In this document: positions 45,435 through 55,995 of the stretch, one piece after another | Layout of the letters: every line of letters begins with the position of its first letter | How positions within the stretch are numbered: position 1 is the stretch's first letter | NCBI GenBank assembly: GCA_036426205.1 | Contig: CM071574.1 | Coordinates: forward strand, 11,412,099-11,476,098 | Length of the DNA stretch: 64,000 nucleotides | Direction: 5' to 3' | DNA from: Ascaphus truei | Taxonomy: Eukaryota; Chordata; Amphibia; Anura; Ascaphidae | The notes under the pieces: model-generated | The model's input: only the letters and a program-made list of their open reading frames with translations | Told to the model about the DNA's origin: nothing | The model's database searches: none | Position numbers and translations under genes: made by a program

Positions 45435-46050
45435 AATAAACCTCGGTTGCCTCGAAGATTGCTCCCTTGCCTCTTTTATTAGTTATTGGTTGTAATTTAT
45501 TTTTGTATGGCAGGATATGTTGGTTAATGTTGTAATTGAAAAAAAAAAGAAGAGAGAGAAAAGAAAGAAAGAGAACAATGTTTAAAAAATAAAATAAAAA
45601 GTTTGTGGGTACTGTATGTACTGTTTGTTTGTCACAGCTGGCGTTGGGGGTACTGTTCAGATTGCACTTGGTAAGGATGAATCCGTTACCGTATCCAGTT
45701 GGAAATAAGGTGAGGAAGGTTTTGCTGGGCTGTGGCTAGGGCAGCCCAGCAACATTGACTGGAGTTGACTGGAGATATTGACTGGAGATATTTACTATAT
45801 GCCTCCTGCTAAGCTGGCACGATTTTTAGTAACACAGGTTTGGTGCAATCTGACTCTACCATTAATGGGTGTGTCTTACCCACATACTTTTTATTTTATT
45901 TTTTAAACTTTGATCTCTTCTCTTTCTTTCTTTTCTCTCTCCTTTTTTTTCAATTACAACATTAACCAACATATCCAGCCATACATTAATAAATTCCAAC
46001 CAATAATAAAAGAGGCAAGGAGGCAATCTTCGAGGCAACCAAGGTTTATT
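45435..46050. repeat. Inverted repeat, arms about 175-190 bp, loop about 260 bp
   Basis: The left arm begins aataaacctcggttgcctcg and passes through ggttaatgttgtaattgaaa and a purine tract. The right arm, ending ggcaaccaaggtttatt at 46050, is its reverse complement, including caattacaacattaacc and a pyrimidine tract. The arms are clearly diverged. The loop (about 45615-45870) includes a local duplication, gttgactggagatattgact. I see no TSD. Confidence 0.8.
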
Positions 46051-46549
46051 CCTGCCCTCTCATTCACAAACTCCCCTCAAAAACTCCAACCGCACCTCTG
46101 ACCACTTCTGATGGCGTAACCCCTACATTGGCCTTTCCCTCAGAGACAGGTCAGATGTAGATGTACACTTTTTGCCCATACTTTCCATTTTTGTAAACTT
46201 CGCAATTTTTTTTATTTGCCAAAATCAAACTTTTTAACGGTCTATAAGCAGTTTATAATTGCATCTATCCATTTTTTCGTGTTTTTCATAACAGAGACAT
46301 ATACAGAAGGGGTGGTCTTGCAGTGTCCTCAGATTGAGTTTTATATTGTTAGGTATAATTGGATATATTACAGTATGTCCATTTTAGGAGGTAATGATCG
46401 TTGTTATAGAGTCAGGATCAAATAACAAACATTCACATTGATACTGGCAGCTAAAGATCTTAAGCAACGGAGAATGGAGCCAGATACTGGAGAACTGGTA
46501 GTTCCAGGCAGTGTCGGGATGGCAAGCCGCAAAACAGTGAGAGATCACA

Positions 46550-47480
46550 GGAGGGGAGAAACAGCATAGATCTGGAATACACAAATGTACTTTTCCACCC
46601 CTGACATTACACCTGCAATACAGACTAAAGTTTCTGACTTTCTCTCCGCTATATCATCCTGGATGACCCTCCGCCGACTTAAACTTAACATATCAAAAAC
46701 AGAGCTCTTCATATTTCCTCCAAAACCTGGCTCTACTACCTCCTTCTACATTACTGTTGGAAGCACTATCATACACCCAGTAGCACAAGCACGTTGCCTA
46801 GGGGTCACACTCGACTCCTCTCTCACATTCTCCCCTCACATTCAAAAGGTAGCTAAAACCTGTTGTTTCCTCCGCAATATTACAAAGATACGCCCTTTCC
46901 TCTGTTGCTCGACTGCTAAAACTCTGACAAGGTCCTCATTCTCTCCCGTCTTGACTACTGTAACCTCCTGCTGTCCGGCCTTCCTGCATCTCACATGTCT
47001 GCCCTATAATCTATCCTAAACGCTGCTGCCCGAATCTCTTTACACTCTCCTAAATCTGTCTTAGCGTTTCCCACGCTGAAATCCCTCTCCTGGCTTTCTA
47101 TCAAAACCCGGATCACACACTCAATTGTCCTCCTCACTTTTAAAGCTTTATACTCTTCTGCCCCTCCTACATCTCAGTCCTAATTTTTCGCTATACACCA
47201 TCCTGACTCTTGCGTTGTGCTTAAGGATGTCTTCTTTCTACCCCTTTTGTGTCTAAAGTCATTTCCCGCCTTAAACCGTTCCCACTGACTGCCCCACACC
47301 TCTGAAATTCCCTCCCCCTCAATATCTGACTAGCACCCTCTCTATCCACCTTTAAGACACATCTTAAAACACATCTCCTTATCGAAGCATATGGGTTGCT
47401 CCGTGGCTGATACTTTACACCTCATACATCGACCTTGGCCCCTTGCCGACGCACTTACCAGAAGACCTTCCTACTGGCTC
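46550..47480 (+). pseudogene. L2/CR1-type LINE reverse transcriptase, 3' remnant
   Basis: The open stretch 46585-47019 reads with LSAISSWMTLRRLKLNISKT, a TEL.I..P block, ARCLGVTLDSSLTF, HIQKVAKTC, and an RNI.KIRPFL block. This is the conserved C-terminal RT (thumb) region of L2/CR1-clade LINEs. The following 450 bp in broken frames has further matches: a YCNLLLSGL-type block near 46960, a NAAARI-type block near 47020, and a tail near 47350. It is 5'-truncated, as usual for LINEs. Confidence 0.75.
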
Positions 47481-47489
47481 TGTACGTTC

Positions 47490-47700
47490 TTCCTACTTAC
47501 CAATTAGATTGTGAGCTCTTCTGGGCAGAGACTCCTTTTCCTAAGTGTTACTTTTATGTCTGAAGCACTTCTTCCTATTATGTCTTATTTGTCTTATTTG
47601 TTATTTATATGATTGTCACGTGTGTTACTGCTGTGCAGCTCTATGTATAATGGTGCTATATAAATAAAGATATACATACATACATACATACATACATAAG
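47490..47700 (+). repeat. LINE 3' tail and (CATA)n microsatellite
   Basis: ttagattgtgagctcttctg, a ggcagagactc block, gtgctatataaataaagata and a (catacata)n run at about 47672-47698 follow the RT remnant. The tail resembles those near 31.1 and 34.4 kb. The microsatellite is probably the LINE's terminal tandem repeat. Confidence 0.65.
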
Positions 47701-47984
47701 CTCTCCTAGCTTTGAGACATTACTGGAGAACACCTGTGTTTCAGACTGGAGTTCTTGAGCCAGCAACAAGGACTGAGATAAGCTACAGTATAAAGAATTT
47801 ACAGCTTGTAAGTGTATTTTTATGTGCCAATATAAAACCTTTTGGAAAGTATTACACAATTTCTTTTCTTTTTTTTTCTCTTTCTATTCTCTCTTGTCTC
47901 TATGTTTTTGAATCCAAAGAGCAACACTTTTTCTTTCATCTAGAACAGTCATGATCATGTTTTGTACTTAAAATCATATTATAG

Positions 47985-48214
47985 TGTAACGGGGTACCCA
48001 CTGGTTACTTAATCTACCCTATGGGCTGACAGTAAACCCTGGTATTCACAGATCTGCCAGTAGTTATTATGGGGATTCCCCCTTCATCCTTTGGTAGTGC
48101 ACTTGGGTGACGGCAGGGGATGGCATATCCTGTTGAGGCTCGGCCAACGTGATGTCCGCCCCCTGGCAGTACTTAAGGGCAGGACCGCCCTAAAGTTGGG
48201 GCTATTGTTCCTTC
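47985..48214 (+). mobile_element. LTR-like repeat, left part
   Basis: Begins tgtaacggggtacccactgg and is interrupted at 48214 by a TSD-flanked palindromic insertion. It resumes at 49373 with tccccatgaggaaggcagg. The TG start and GC-rich make-up suggest an LTR, but the right end and family are not established. Confidence 0.4.
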
Positions 48215-49357
48215 GTGGATGGAGAACAAAAACCCGGGCGCTACCTTGGAAGATGGTAGGTATAGTGAAAGGGGGATATAACAACCTTGGTAGTAGGCAA
48301 GGTGTCCCTCTGCTTCTTTTCCACCTGTGACTCAAAAAACCCCAATAAAGGATCTACCCAGGATCCTTCAACAAATGAGACAAGAAAAAAGGGGGGGATG
48401 GGGGAGCACTGGTGAAAATCTGATAAATAACCTAAAAAGGTTGTTGAATGCTCTATGTCAATCTCAAGGGTTTTGAGGGTGTATAATAAATTTTAACACT
48501 CACACGGCCTTGTGCGAATGCTGTCGCATAAAGGTATCTTTTGGGCTCACTTTTCCTTCTTCTCTTTTTCTTCTTGCGTCTCCTTTCTGTCTTCTGGATA
48601 CTTTCGCCGCCTTGCGTCCGTAATTTCTTTCTCCTACTTCTTTGATGTTCGTCACACCCTCGGAATAAAAATACACACAAAATGTATGAGCAAACTGTGA
48701 TTTTATCCGGAAGATACCAGGATGTAGAGCAAAAATATAAATAAAAACACTCACACGGGCATGTGTGCGTGCGCTCTAGGGGATGGTCTCTTAGTCTTTA
48801 TGGGGCAGTCCCGCTTCTTAATGGGAAGTAAACGCTCTAAAAACAGAAGGTTAAAAGTTTCTGCCTTTAAACTGAGGTGTGGCCTTTTAACCTTCTGTTT
48901 TTAGAGCGTTTACTTCCCATTAAGAAGCGGGACTGCCCCATAAAGACTAAGAGACCATCCCCTAGAGCGCACGCACACATGCCCGTGTGAGTGTTTTATT
49001 TATATTCTTGCTCTACATCCTGATATCTTCCTGATAAAATCACAGTTTGCTCATACATTTTGTGTGTATTTTTATTCCGAGGGTGTGACGAACATCAAAG
49101 AAGTAGGAGAAAGAAATTACAGACGCAAGGCGGCGAAAGTATCCAGAAGACAGAAAGGAGACGCAAGAAGAAAAAGAGAAGAAGGAAAAGTGAGCCCAAA
49201 AGATACCTTTATGCGACAGCATTCGCACAAGGCCGTGTGAGTGTTAAAATTTATTCTACACCCTCAAAACCCTTGAGATTGACATAGAGCATTTTACAAC
49301 CTTTTTAGGTTATTTATCAGATTTTCACCAGTGCTCCCCCATCCCCCCTTTTTTCTT
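48215..49357. mobile_element. Palindromic insertion with 14-bp TSD
   Basis: gctattgttccttc occurs at 48201-48214 and 49359-49372. The insert has 167 unpaired bases on the left (48215-48381), then a near-perfect palindrome. Its arms are about 48382-48857 and 48884-49357, with a spacer of about 26 bp. A 62-codon frame is identical when read inward from both arms, showing how alike they are. Outer ends are aagaaaaaaggggg and its complement. Each arm has a cactcacacggcc hairpin-like word and an AATAAA-type word (ggaataaaaatacac). Confidence 0.85.
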
Positions 49358-49372
49358 CGCTATTGTTCCTTC

Positions 49373-50000
49373 CCCATGAGGAAGGCAGGTCATGACTGGG
49401 AGCCTGAGATTGGGGCCTTCCCATGTGCTCTTCCCTCTGGGGAAGAGTAGATTGACTATACCTTTGCCTCTGCAAGGTAGGTGGGGAAGAGCTAGGATGG
49501 CTGTGGGTGCCCTAGGCCCATAGTGACGGTCCAGGGACTATCTCCGGTGACACCTGACCACCCGAGGGCCCCCAGACACCCACAGGGACAACCTGGAGGC
49601 CCACGGACACTCGTGTGGATCACCCGGGGACCCCCGATGGCCTCTGGTGTCAATCCTGTGTATAAAAAAAAATGCTTTTATGTGGGTGCACATGAGGTGG
49701 GTTTGTGAATTGGTGGTTAGTAATGTTTATTGGGGGCAGAGAGAGTGAGTGAAGAGTCAAGTACCTGCTTCACTCATCCCCTCTGCCCCCAATAAAGCTG
49801 CTGTTGTTCCTTAACCTATTTATTGCCTTACCAGTAAGCCGCTAAGGTAATGTAGTTGCCTGTAAATGCATTTTTATTGCATGAGATTCATGTTGGGGGC
49901 CTCCGGTGCTGATATTAATGGGTATCAGCTCTGGAAACTCCTGGCATCAATCTGATGCAGGATAAATGCATTTTTTTTTCTAAGTCCCATCTCACCGCAT
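49373..50000 (+). repeat. LTR-like repeat, right part, and a hairpin
   Basis: This continues the interrupted block with ggggaagag and gacacctgaccacccgagg phrases. At 49728-49796 tattgggggcagagagagtg faces cactcatcccctctgccccc around a 13-bp loop, a stable hairpin. Several MITE-like words follow. Family not assigned. Confidence 0.4.
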
Positions 50001-50084
50001 CTCGGCAGCTTCTCACCAGCTTCCTGCCAACTTTTCCTGGCGGGTGGATTTTGAGAGGAAATCTCTACTCTAGAGCAGCGATTA

Positions 50085-50345
50085 GCTTTGATAAGCTAAT
50101 CAGGGCTACTATAATTGCACGAGTTTGAAAAACTGCCGATAAGTGGCTTCTCGACACTCGTTTGTCGATTTTTTTTTTCCTCTGGAAAAAAAATTGCCGA
50201 AAAGGGCTTTTATTGGTGACTTACTGAATAACAGTAGGCCTTTTTCTGGAAAAGGCCTCTAAGTGGCTTATCGGCACTTACTGCATAGGCCCATAGTCGG
50301 ACACAAATGCACTGATTTTATCACTGCTTTGTGAATCGGCCCAAT
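50085..50345. mobile_element. MITE-like palindromic repeat
   Basis: ctgccgataagtggcttctc near 50130 and ctaagtggcttatcggcact near 50260 face related words across tctggaaaaaaaattgccga and tttttctggaaaaggcctc. The end is gtgaatcggcccaataatg. Non-coding and symmetric. Class not assigned. Confidence 0.45.
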
Positions 50346-51320
50346 AATGTGTAAATATTATACAATCTGAATGCTGTAGGTTGTTACATTTACATGCATT
50401 ATGACAGAATTACTTTGACAAGAAGCAAGACTGCCATAATGGATAGAGGTTTTGCTGGAGAAAGGTATTACAACAGGTTATATGTTAGTTAATAAGCAAT
50501 GTTCCTCGTTTACTGACCTTTCTTTTTACTTAAGCAGACAATAATGTCCTTCAACAAGGCAAATTAAACTAACAGCACCATTTAATGAGATGTTAACAAA
50601 CCCTTTAACATAAAAAACAATATGCTACCTTGGTTGCTTAGTGAAATGTGACTTATAATTGCCTCACTTCCATCTTTAACTGATCATATTAAGTGGCAAA
50701 TGTACTAAATGGGATGTTAGGCATTGCTTTTAAAACATATTACATCAGTTGTACTGTATTTTTCCATGATTACTTTTTATTTTCACTGCTCTAGTTTCAG
50801 ACATAACACCAACACTTTCTAAACCTGATATTTTTAGAAATGTAACTTGTTTATTTAAAACAGGAAACATGATGCAATAGTAACTTGACTAAGTCAAATA
50901 CAGCATTGAATATTGACTGCAAAACTGTCAAATTCCTGTTTTTACAGGCAAGGCAATGACAAAATAGCTGACTCACCTTTCCTGAACCTTTTAAAGTGAA
51001 CTGCTTGTTCCTTTACAGGTGGAGAAGGAATTTTTTTTTACGCTTACTCTTTAAAAAACAATTAGTGTTTTTGTACTTGTTAATATTTCCTTCTCCAATT
51101 AGTCAGGGTACAGTTATTCAAGGTTTTGTCTGGATTACTTGATTTGAAAAAATAAAAAAAATATCTATATGTGCCTGCTTAATTTTAGTCCTGAAATGGG
51201 TTGTTTAAAGTCCTATGTTTGTGGGCATTTCCCGCTCTTTACTTAGGTCTTGATTTGATGTTATTATGACAATTTAATGTTTTGAATTTTTATTTTGTAT
51301 TTATTCTTATTTTTTTCCAG

Positions 51321-51413
51321 ATTCTTTCACTTCATATGGATTGTGTCCATTTCAATGATGTCCTGAAAACTTTGGAAGAAGAACATACAGAATATATTTT
51401 GCTGTACAAGTAG
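51321..51413 (+). CDS. Candidate terminal exon (tentative)
   Basis: The acceptor-like ttcttatttttttccag ends at 51320. The following frame is open in phase 0 for 30 codons to a TAG at 51411-51413 and reads as a soluble, helical-looking peptide containing DCVHFNDVLKTLEEEHTEY. It directly precedes a MITE that begins near 51425. Product not recognised. It could be the last exon of the same gene as the candidates at 42.0 and 44.4 kb, but nothing links them beyond strand and phase. Confidence 0.25.
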   Translation: MLSLHMDCVHFNDVLKTLEEEHTEYILLYK

Positions 51414-51424
51414 CCTCATGCCCA

Positions 51425-51680
51425 TGTTCGCATCATGTGACGTGGCATTGTTATGTGACTTCGTGGATAGCAGGAGATCAGGCACTTACAGAGGCCACCC
51501 GCTCTCACCCGGCCCAACTCTGGTAATCGCAGGTTAAATGTTGTGGTGGTTTATTTAACCACCACACATCTTTAAACTGTGATAACGAAAGTTCGCCGGG
51601 GAAGAGCGCGGGGCCTCTGTAAGCACTGGGTCAGGTGCACTCGCACCGATGGCACCGCCATCAACCCGGCACTGCTAAAA
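51425..51680. mobile_element. GC-rich MITE, inverted relative of 45.0-45.3 kb
   Basis: On the minus strand this reads gccgggttgatggcggtgcc followed by gtgcgagtgcacctgaccca, matching the element at 45025-45345. The central pair ttgtggtggtttatttaacc/accaccacacatctttaaac and the ttacagaggcc/ggcctctgtaa pair are inverted around its middle. Confidence 0.6.
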
Positions 51681-52321
51681 ACTACCCATTGAAACCCTAC
51701 TTCACATTCTGATGTTTAACTTGGAAGTTGGAACCAGCTTAGCATGCCAGTAGTAGTCCAATAAGTTATTTTGTTTAGTTAGCCTCCTGAGTGGAGTAGG
51801 TTATTATTTTGTTATTTTTCTGTAAAGGGACAGTGTTCCCATAAAGTAATATTTTCTTTAAATTTGTGGACAAAATAAACCACAGAGAATTACTCAGCTG
51901 CAAACTGTCTGTTTCTCACTGAACACTGGTCATCCTGTCACACCATGTACAGTAGCACTGCTGTGTTAGGGATTTGTTTTATATACTCAATTGTCTTGCC
52001 CTTTTACCTTGGCTGGTAAGAGTATCTCATTTACTCTTGTGGTTGATTGCAGTAAATGGGTTGATATCTGGAGTTATGTTTTGTATATTTCTCTAGAAGT
52101 GCATGGATTATTTGGTTTAAAAGTGAAACATGGTAGTTTGGATTAATTTCAATGTATTCAACCCTACATTTTTTTTTATATCAGCACAAACTCTTATTAT
52201 AAATTATAATGACCTTAATTATGTCTGCATATGATAACCACGGTTAAGGATGTGTCACAAATGTGTAGCTTAATTGGCCTATTGACTTTATTAGATTTAA
52301 TACGGTGTGTTTAAGCATTAA

Positions 52322-52582
52322 CCCTTTGAGTGCCGGGGGGTGTCGCAGCACCAGAGAGCTCCCGCTCCTCTGGCAGATAGTGATAATGTGACTGTTCCAT
52401 GATCGTGATGTCACTGCTGCTGCTCATAGAAGATAAGTCTCAACTTCCTTTCCGCTTCCATTTAGATCACGTTTGTAATGCGATCTCCCTTAGCAAAAGA
52501 GCAAAAATCCCATGATGGAGTTAAACATGTCATGGGACCCCTGGCTTGCCAGACCACATGACAAGGTGGCTGCATCAAAGGG
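52322..52582. mobile_element. 261-bp MITE with TTAA target sites (piggyBac/Kolobok-like)
   Basis: TTAA at 52318-52321 and 52583-52586 flanks an element whose ends, ccctttgagtgcc and the reverse complement ccctttgatgcag, match for about 9 bp. A TTAA duplication is typical of piggyBac and Kolobok transposons. It has no coding capacity. GC-rich interior with tgtcgcagcaccagagagct. Confidence 0.7.
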
Positions 52583-53442
52583 TTAAAGCGGTACTCTGTG
52601 CTAATTGTTTTATATATAAATATATATTTATTTTTTTGTGGTTGATACCGTATTGCTCAAAGCTTCAGCAATCCCCCTCCTACCGCCCCCCCGAGTCACT
52701 GTTATATTACTCTTGAAATTTCTTGGACAAGAATACTTTTACAGGAATATATGGCTGCCATTATCAGCCTTTGCTCAGACAGCCAGTAGATATAATTGGG
52801 AGGTGACTCTGGCCACTCAGAAACCATCCCTTGATTAAAACTTAAGAACTGGAAGGGTTCGCTGCATTCGGGGGGAGGGGGGTAATCGCAATGGCAAAGA
52901 TTACATTTTGACATTCCTTAGGAAAGTTCTCTGGTATTTTTGAGGTTAAAATATGAAGTTGGTATTTTAAAAATGTATTCCCAACGAGCAAATATTGTTC
53001 AAGTCTAATTTATTTGTAAATTGAAATGGATTTAGTGGTGATAAAATTAATTAGCATCCCACAACCATTCATTGTAGCCCATTAATTTTATAGTCTCTCT
53101 CAGTCCACAATAAGGTCCCTGCGTTTCTAAATATCCCATTTACCCTTGGCATCTTAATGAACCATGTTAGTCGTACAATACAGAGATATTTGTAGTTAAC
53201 GGAAAAATAGTTCCATATAATCAGAAGTAAACAGTTCATTAGGTATCATACAGATGACAATGTTCACCTTCAATGCTCTTTGTGTGTGGCAGATTCGGTG
53301 AATGTTGAATTACTGTATCTCTCTCTTATTTTCAGTAAAAAAAACTGATTCTTTGCAGGCTATAAGACTCTTTAATGACCAAACAATGAAAAGTATGTAT
53401 AGATCTTCCTTTGGATCATCTAAGTCTTTTTATGGACTAGAA

Positions 53443-53540
53443 CAGGGGTGGGCAACGCCAGACCTTAGGGGCAACCAACAGATCAGGTTTTCAGGATATC
53501 ACTGCTTCAGCACAGGTGGCTCAATCAATGGCTTAGTGAA
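53443..53540. mobile_element. Half of a hAT MITE
   Basis: caggggtgggcaacgccaga, ggggcaaccaacagatcagg, tcaggatatcactgcttcag and acaggtggctcaatcaatgg form the left half of the MITE family seen complete at 28973-29112. The symmetric right half is missing. Confidence 0.7.
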
Positions 53541-53782
53541 TAGCATGTGAATAAGTAATAAGTAATTTGTCGTTCTTTATTTGCATGCTCATTTGCTCAT
53601 GTTGCAGTAAAAAAAATAACGATGACATATCGCCGAGGTAAAAAGTCCCTTATCTCAGCTTTATCGATGTCGATATGTCTTTAGTGAATAGGTAAAATAA
53701 TACAAATTGTGCTTAACAACGATAATGACCATTTTTGTCGTTTATCAACCTTTAGTTAATCTGGGCCAACATGTTAAAGTAA

Positions 53783-53935
53783 CTCTAATTTTCAAAAAGA
53801 TTGTATTAGAGTAGGTGGCACAAATGCCTCACAGGGGGACCTTTCTCAAGGCAGTGCCACGAGAAGGGTCCCCCTGTGAGGCATTTGTGCCCACATTACT
53901 CTATACAATTCTTTTTGAAAATGACCTCTGAGTGC
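53783..53935. mobile_element. Short palindromic MITE
   Basis: ctaattttcaaaaagattgt, tggcacaaatgcctcacagg and ggggacctttctc face their complements (gagaagggtccccctgtgag, aatgcatttgtgcc, acaattctttttgaaaatga) around a centre near 53857. Arms are about 70 bp, well conserved. No coding sequence. Confidence 0.8.
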
Positions 53936-54689
53936 TGTCTCGTTCCTACTGCGTTGCTACAGCTGCACCACTGCTGTGAGGAACACCCCTCTCCCTCTCC
54001 TTAAAAATATAAAAACACTATCTTTATATTAGAATGTCTATAATTCAACATTACATTATGACTAAATATCTCTGAGAATTGTAATGTCTAGATTTTCTTT
54101 TTTATTCCTTAGGGTAATTTCATTTTTATACTTATATTTAATTGCTATTCTCTTTTGCTTACCCAATTACTCCTAATATCTGATCCTCCTTTCACTGTAG
54201 TACATTTTGCTCAGTGAACTGTATCTGCGATCAATGTTGGTATTCCTTGCTGTCTTGGCATTCCCTTTCATTTTCTTTGCCCTGGCAGTACATCTACCCT
54301 GCCCACTTAAATATCATAACTTTGCTTTACTATGTAATATACCACATTTTTTTATCTGAAGTATATATTTACAGGGACTTAGAGATCCTGCAAAAGTGGT
54401 GTTTTAAAACTGCTCCAAATCCCATGCACAGGGCTTTATACACTCCACCTCCATATAAAATCAAGTGTGTGTGTGCGTGTGCGTGTACAATGGCTTGCAG
54501 AAGTATTCACCCCTTACCAAAAATGTCACAATCTGTTGAATTACAATTAATGTGCACATTTCTGCAAACTAATTATTTTTATTCAAAACTACAGAACTGT
54601 AGTGGTTAAACTGACCGCTGTTATATGAGGAGGGGGATAAATGTCAGCAAAGGAAAGAAAAAGAGGGGAAAATACTGTTGCATAATTAT

Positions 54690-55185
54690 TCAGACCCTAA
54701 GTCAGAACTTGGTAGAAGCACCTTTTGCCACAATTACAATTATTGCTATGAGTCTTTTTGAATCGGTCTCTACTAGTTTTGCACAGTAGGATGCTGACAT
54801 TTTCCCCACTTTTTCATGGGGAAAATTGATCCAGTTCTGATAAGTGTGTTGGAGATGGTCGATGGACGGCAATCTTCAAGTCTCGCCAAAAATATTTACT
54901 TGGATTCAAGTGAGGACTTTGACTGGGATACTCAAGAACATTACTGTAATTCTCTTCTTGTTTAACCACTCCAGTGTGGCCTTGGCTTTGTGCTTTGGGT
55001 CATTGTCCTTCTGAAATATGAATTTTCTCCCTAGTTTCAGTCTTGGCTGACTCAAACAGGTATTCCTCAATGATTTGCCTCAACTTTGCACCATCCATAC
55101 TCCCCACTATCCGGATAAGCATCCCCATAACATGATGTTTCCACCATGTTTAACAGTTGGGATGGTATTAACTGGGTGATGTGCA
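54690..55185 (-). pseudogene. Tc1 transposase C-terminal half, left copy
   Basis: The minus-strand translation in broken frames gives a [13 protein letters not shown] start (near 55150), an LGRKFIFQKDNDPKHKAKAT block near 55030-54970, and an ESK/W-rich block near 54900. The end is HLSELDQF near 54840. The DNDPKH motif holds one of the catalytic aspartates of DD34-type transposases. It is frameshifted and lacks the N-terminal half. Confidence 0.7.
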
Positions 55186-55369
55186 GTGTTGAGTTTGTGC
55201 CAGAAATAACGCATGGAAATTAGACCAAAAAGTTAAATATTTGTATTTTCTGACTACAAAACCATTTTCCACATATCTGCAGTATATACTTTTTCACAAA
55301 CAAAAATTTAACTTTTTGTTCTAAATTCCAAGCATCACGTCTGGTGCAAGCTCAACACTGCACATCACC

Positions 55370-55865
55370 CAGTTAACAAAGTTAACACCGTCCCAACTGT
55401 CAAGCATGGGGGTGGCAACATTATGTTATGAGGATGCTTCTCTTCTGCAGGGACTGGGAAGCTTGTCAGGATAAGGGGAGAATGGATTCTATAAAGTACA
55501 GGCAAATTCCTAAGGAAAATCTGTTTGAGTCCGTGAAGACTCTGAAACTGGGGAGGAAATGCCCATATCAGCAGAACAATGACATGAAGCACAGCGTGGT
55601 TATACAAAAAGAGAATTAATGTTCTTGAGCGGTCCAGTCAAAGTCCTTGCTTGAATCCAAGCGAACATGTATGGCAAGACTTGAAGAATGCAGTCAATCG
55701 ATGATCTCCAACAAACTTATCAGAACTGGATCAATTTTTCTGTGAAGAATAAGTACAAATATCACAATCCTACTGTGCAAAGCTACTAGAGACCTATCCG
55801 AAAAGACTCATAGCAGTAATTGCTGAAAAAGTTGCTCTACCAAATATTGACTTAAGGGGATGAAT
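55370..55865 (+). pseudogene. Tc1 transposase C-terminal half, right copy
   Basis: Plus-strand frames give [28 protein letters not shown], then LKLGRKCPYQQNNDMKH, in which the catalytic QDNDPKH-type motif has changed (NNDMKH). A LNPSEHVWQDLKNAV-type block lies near 55650-55690, followed by an EQF/YPKRL-like end near 55790. The order is that of the last ~200 residues of Tc1 transposase. Stops and a frameshift inactivate it. Confidence 0.75.
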
Positions 55866-55995
55866 ACTTATGTCACCATTTGTACATTTCAATTTGTACA
55901 TTTCCTTTGCTGACATTTAACATCCTCCTCATATAACAGTGTTCAGTTTAATCACTACAGCTCTGTAACTTTGAATAAAAATAGTTAGTTTGAAA

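Larger units (their letters stand above)
54490..55990. mobile_element. Head-to-head Tc1/mariner remnant
   Basis: Two inverted copies of the 3' half of a Tc1-like transposon meet at about 55185-55345. The left arm (54490-55185) is read on the minus strand, the right (55345-55985) on the plus strand. Matching words are gctgttatatgaggaggggg against ctcctcatataacag, and gtgcagtgttgag against ctcaacactgcac. The left copy starts after a TA at caatggcttgcagaagtatt, a typical Tc1-family terminus. The right copy loses its terminus at the junction with an LTR fragment near 55995. Neither copy has the N-terminal DNA-binding half of transposase. Confidence 0.8.

Noticed and set aside
48453..49287. Matched frames of 62 and 75 codons on opposite strands
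   Set aside because: They are mirror readings of the two palindrome arms; the basic KKRR-rich tail is from a purine run.
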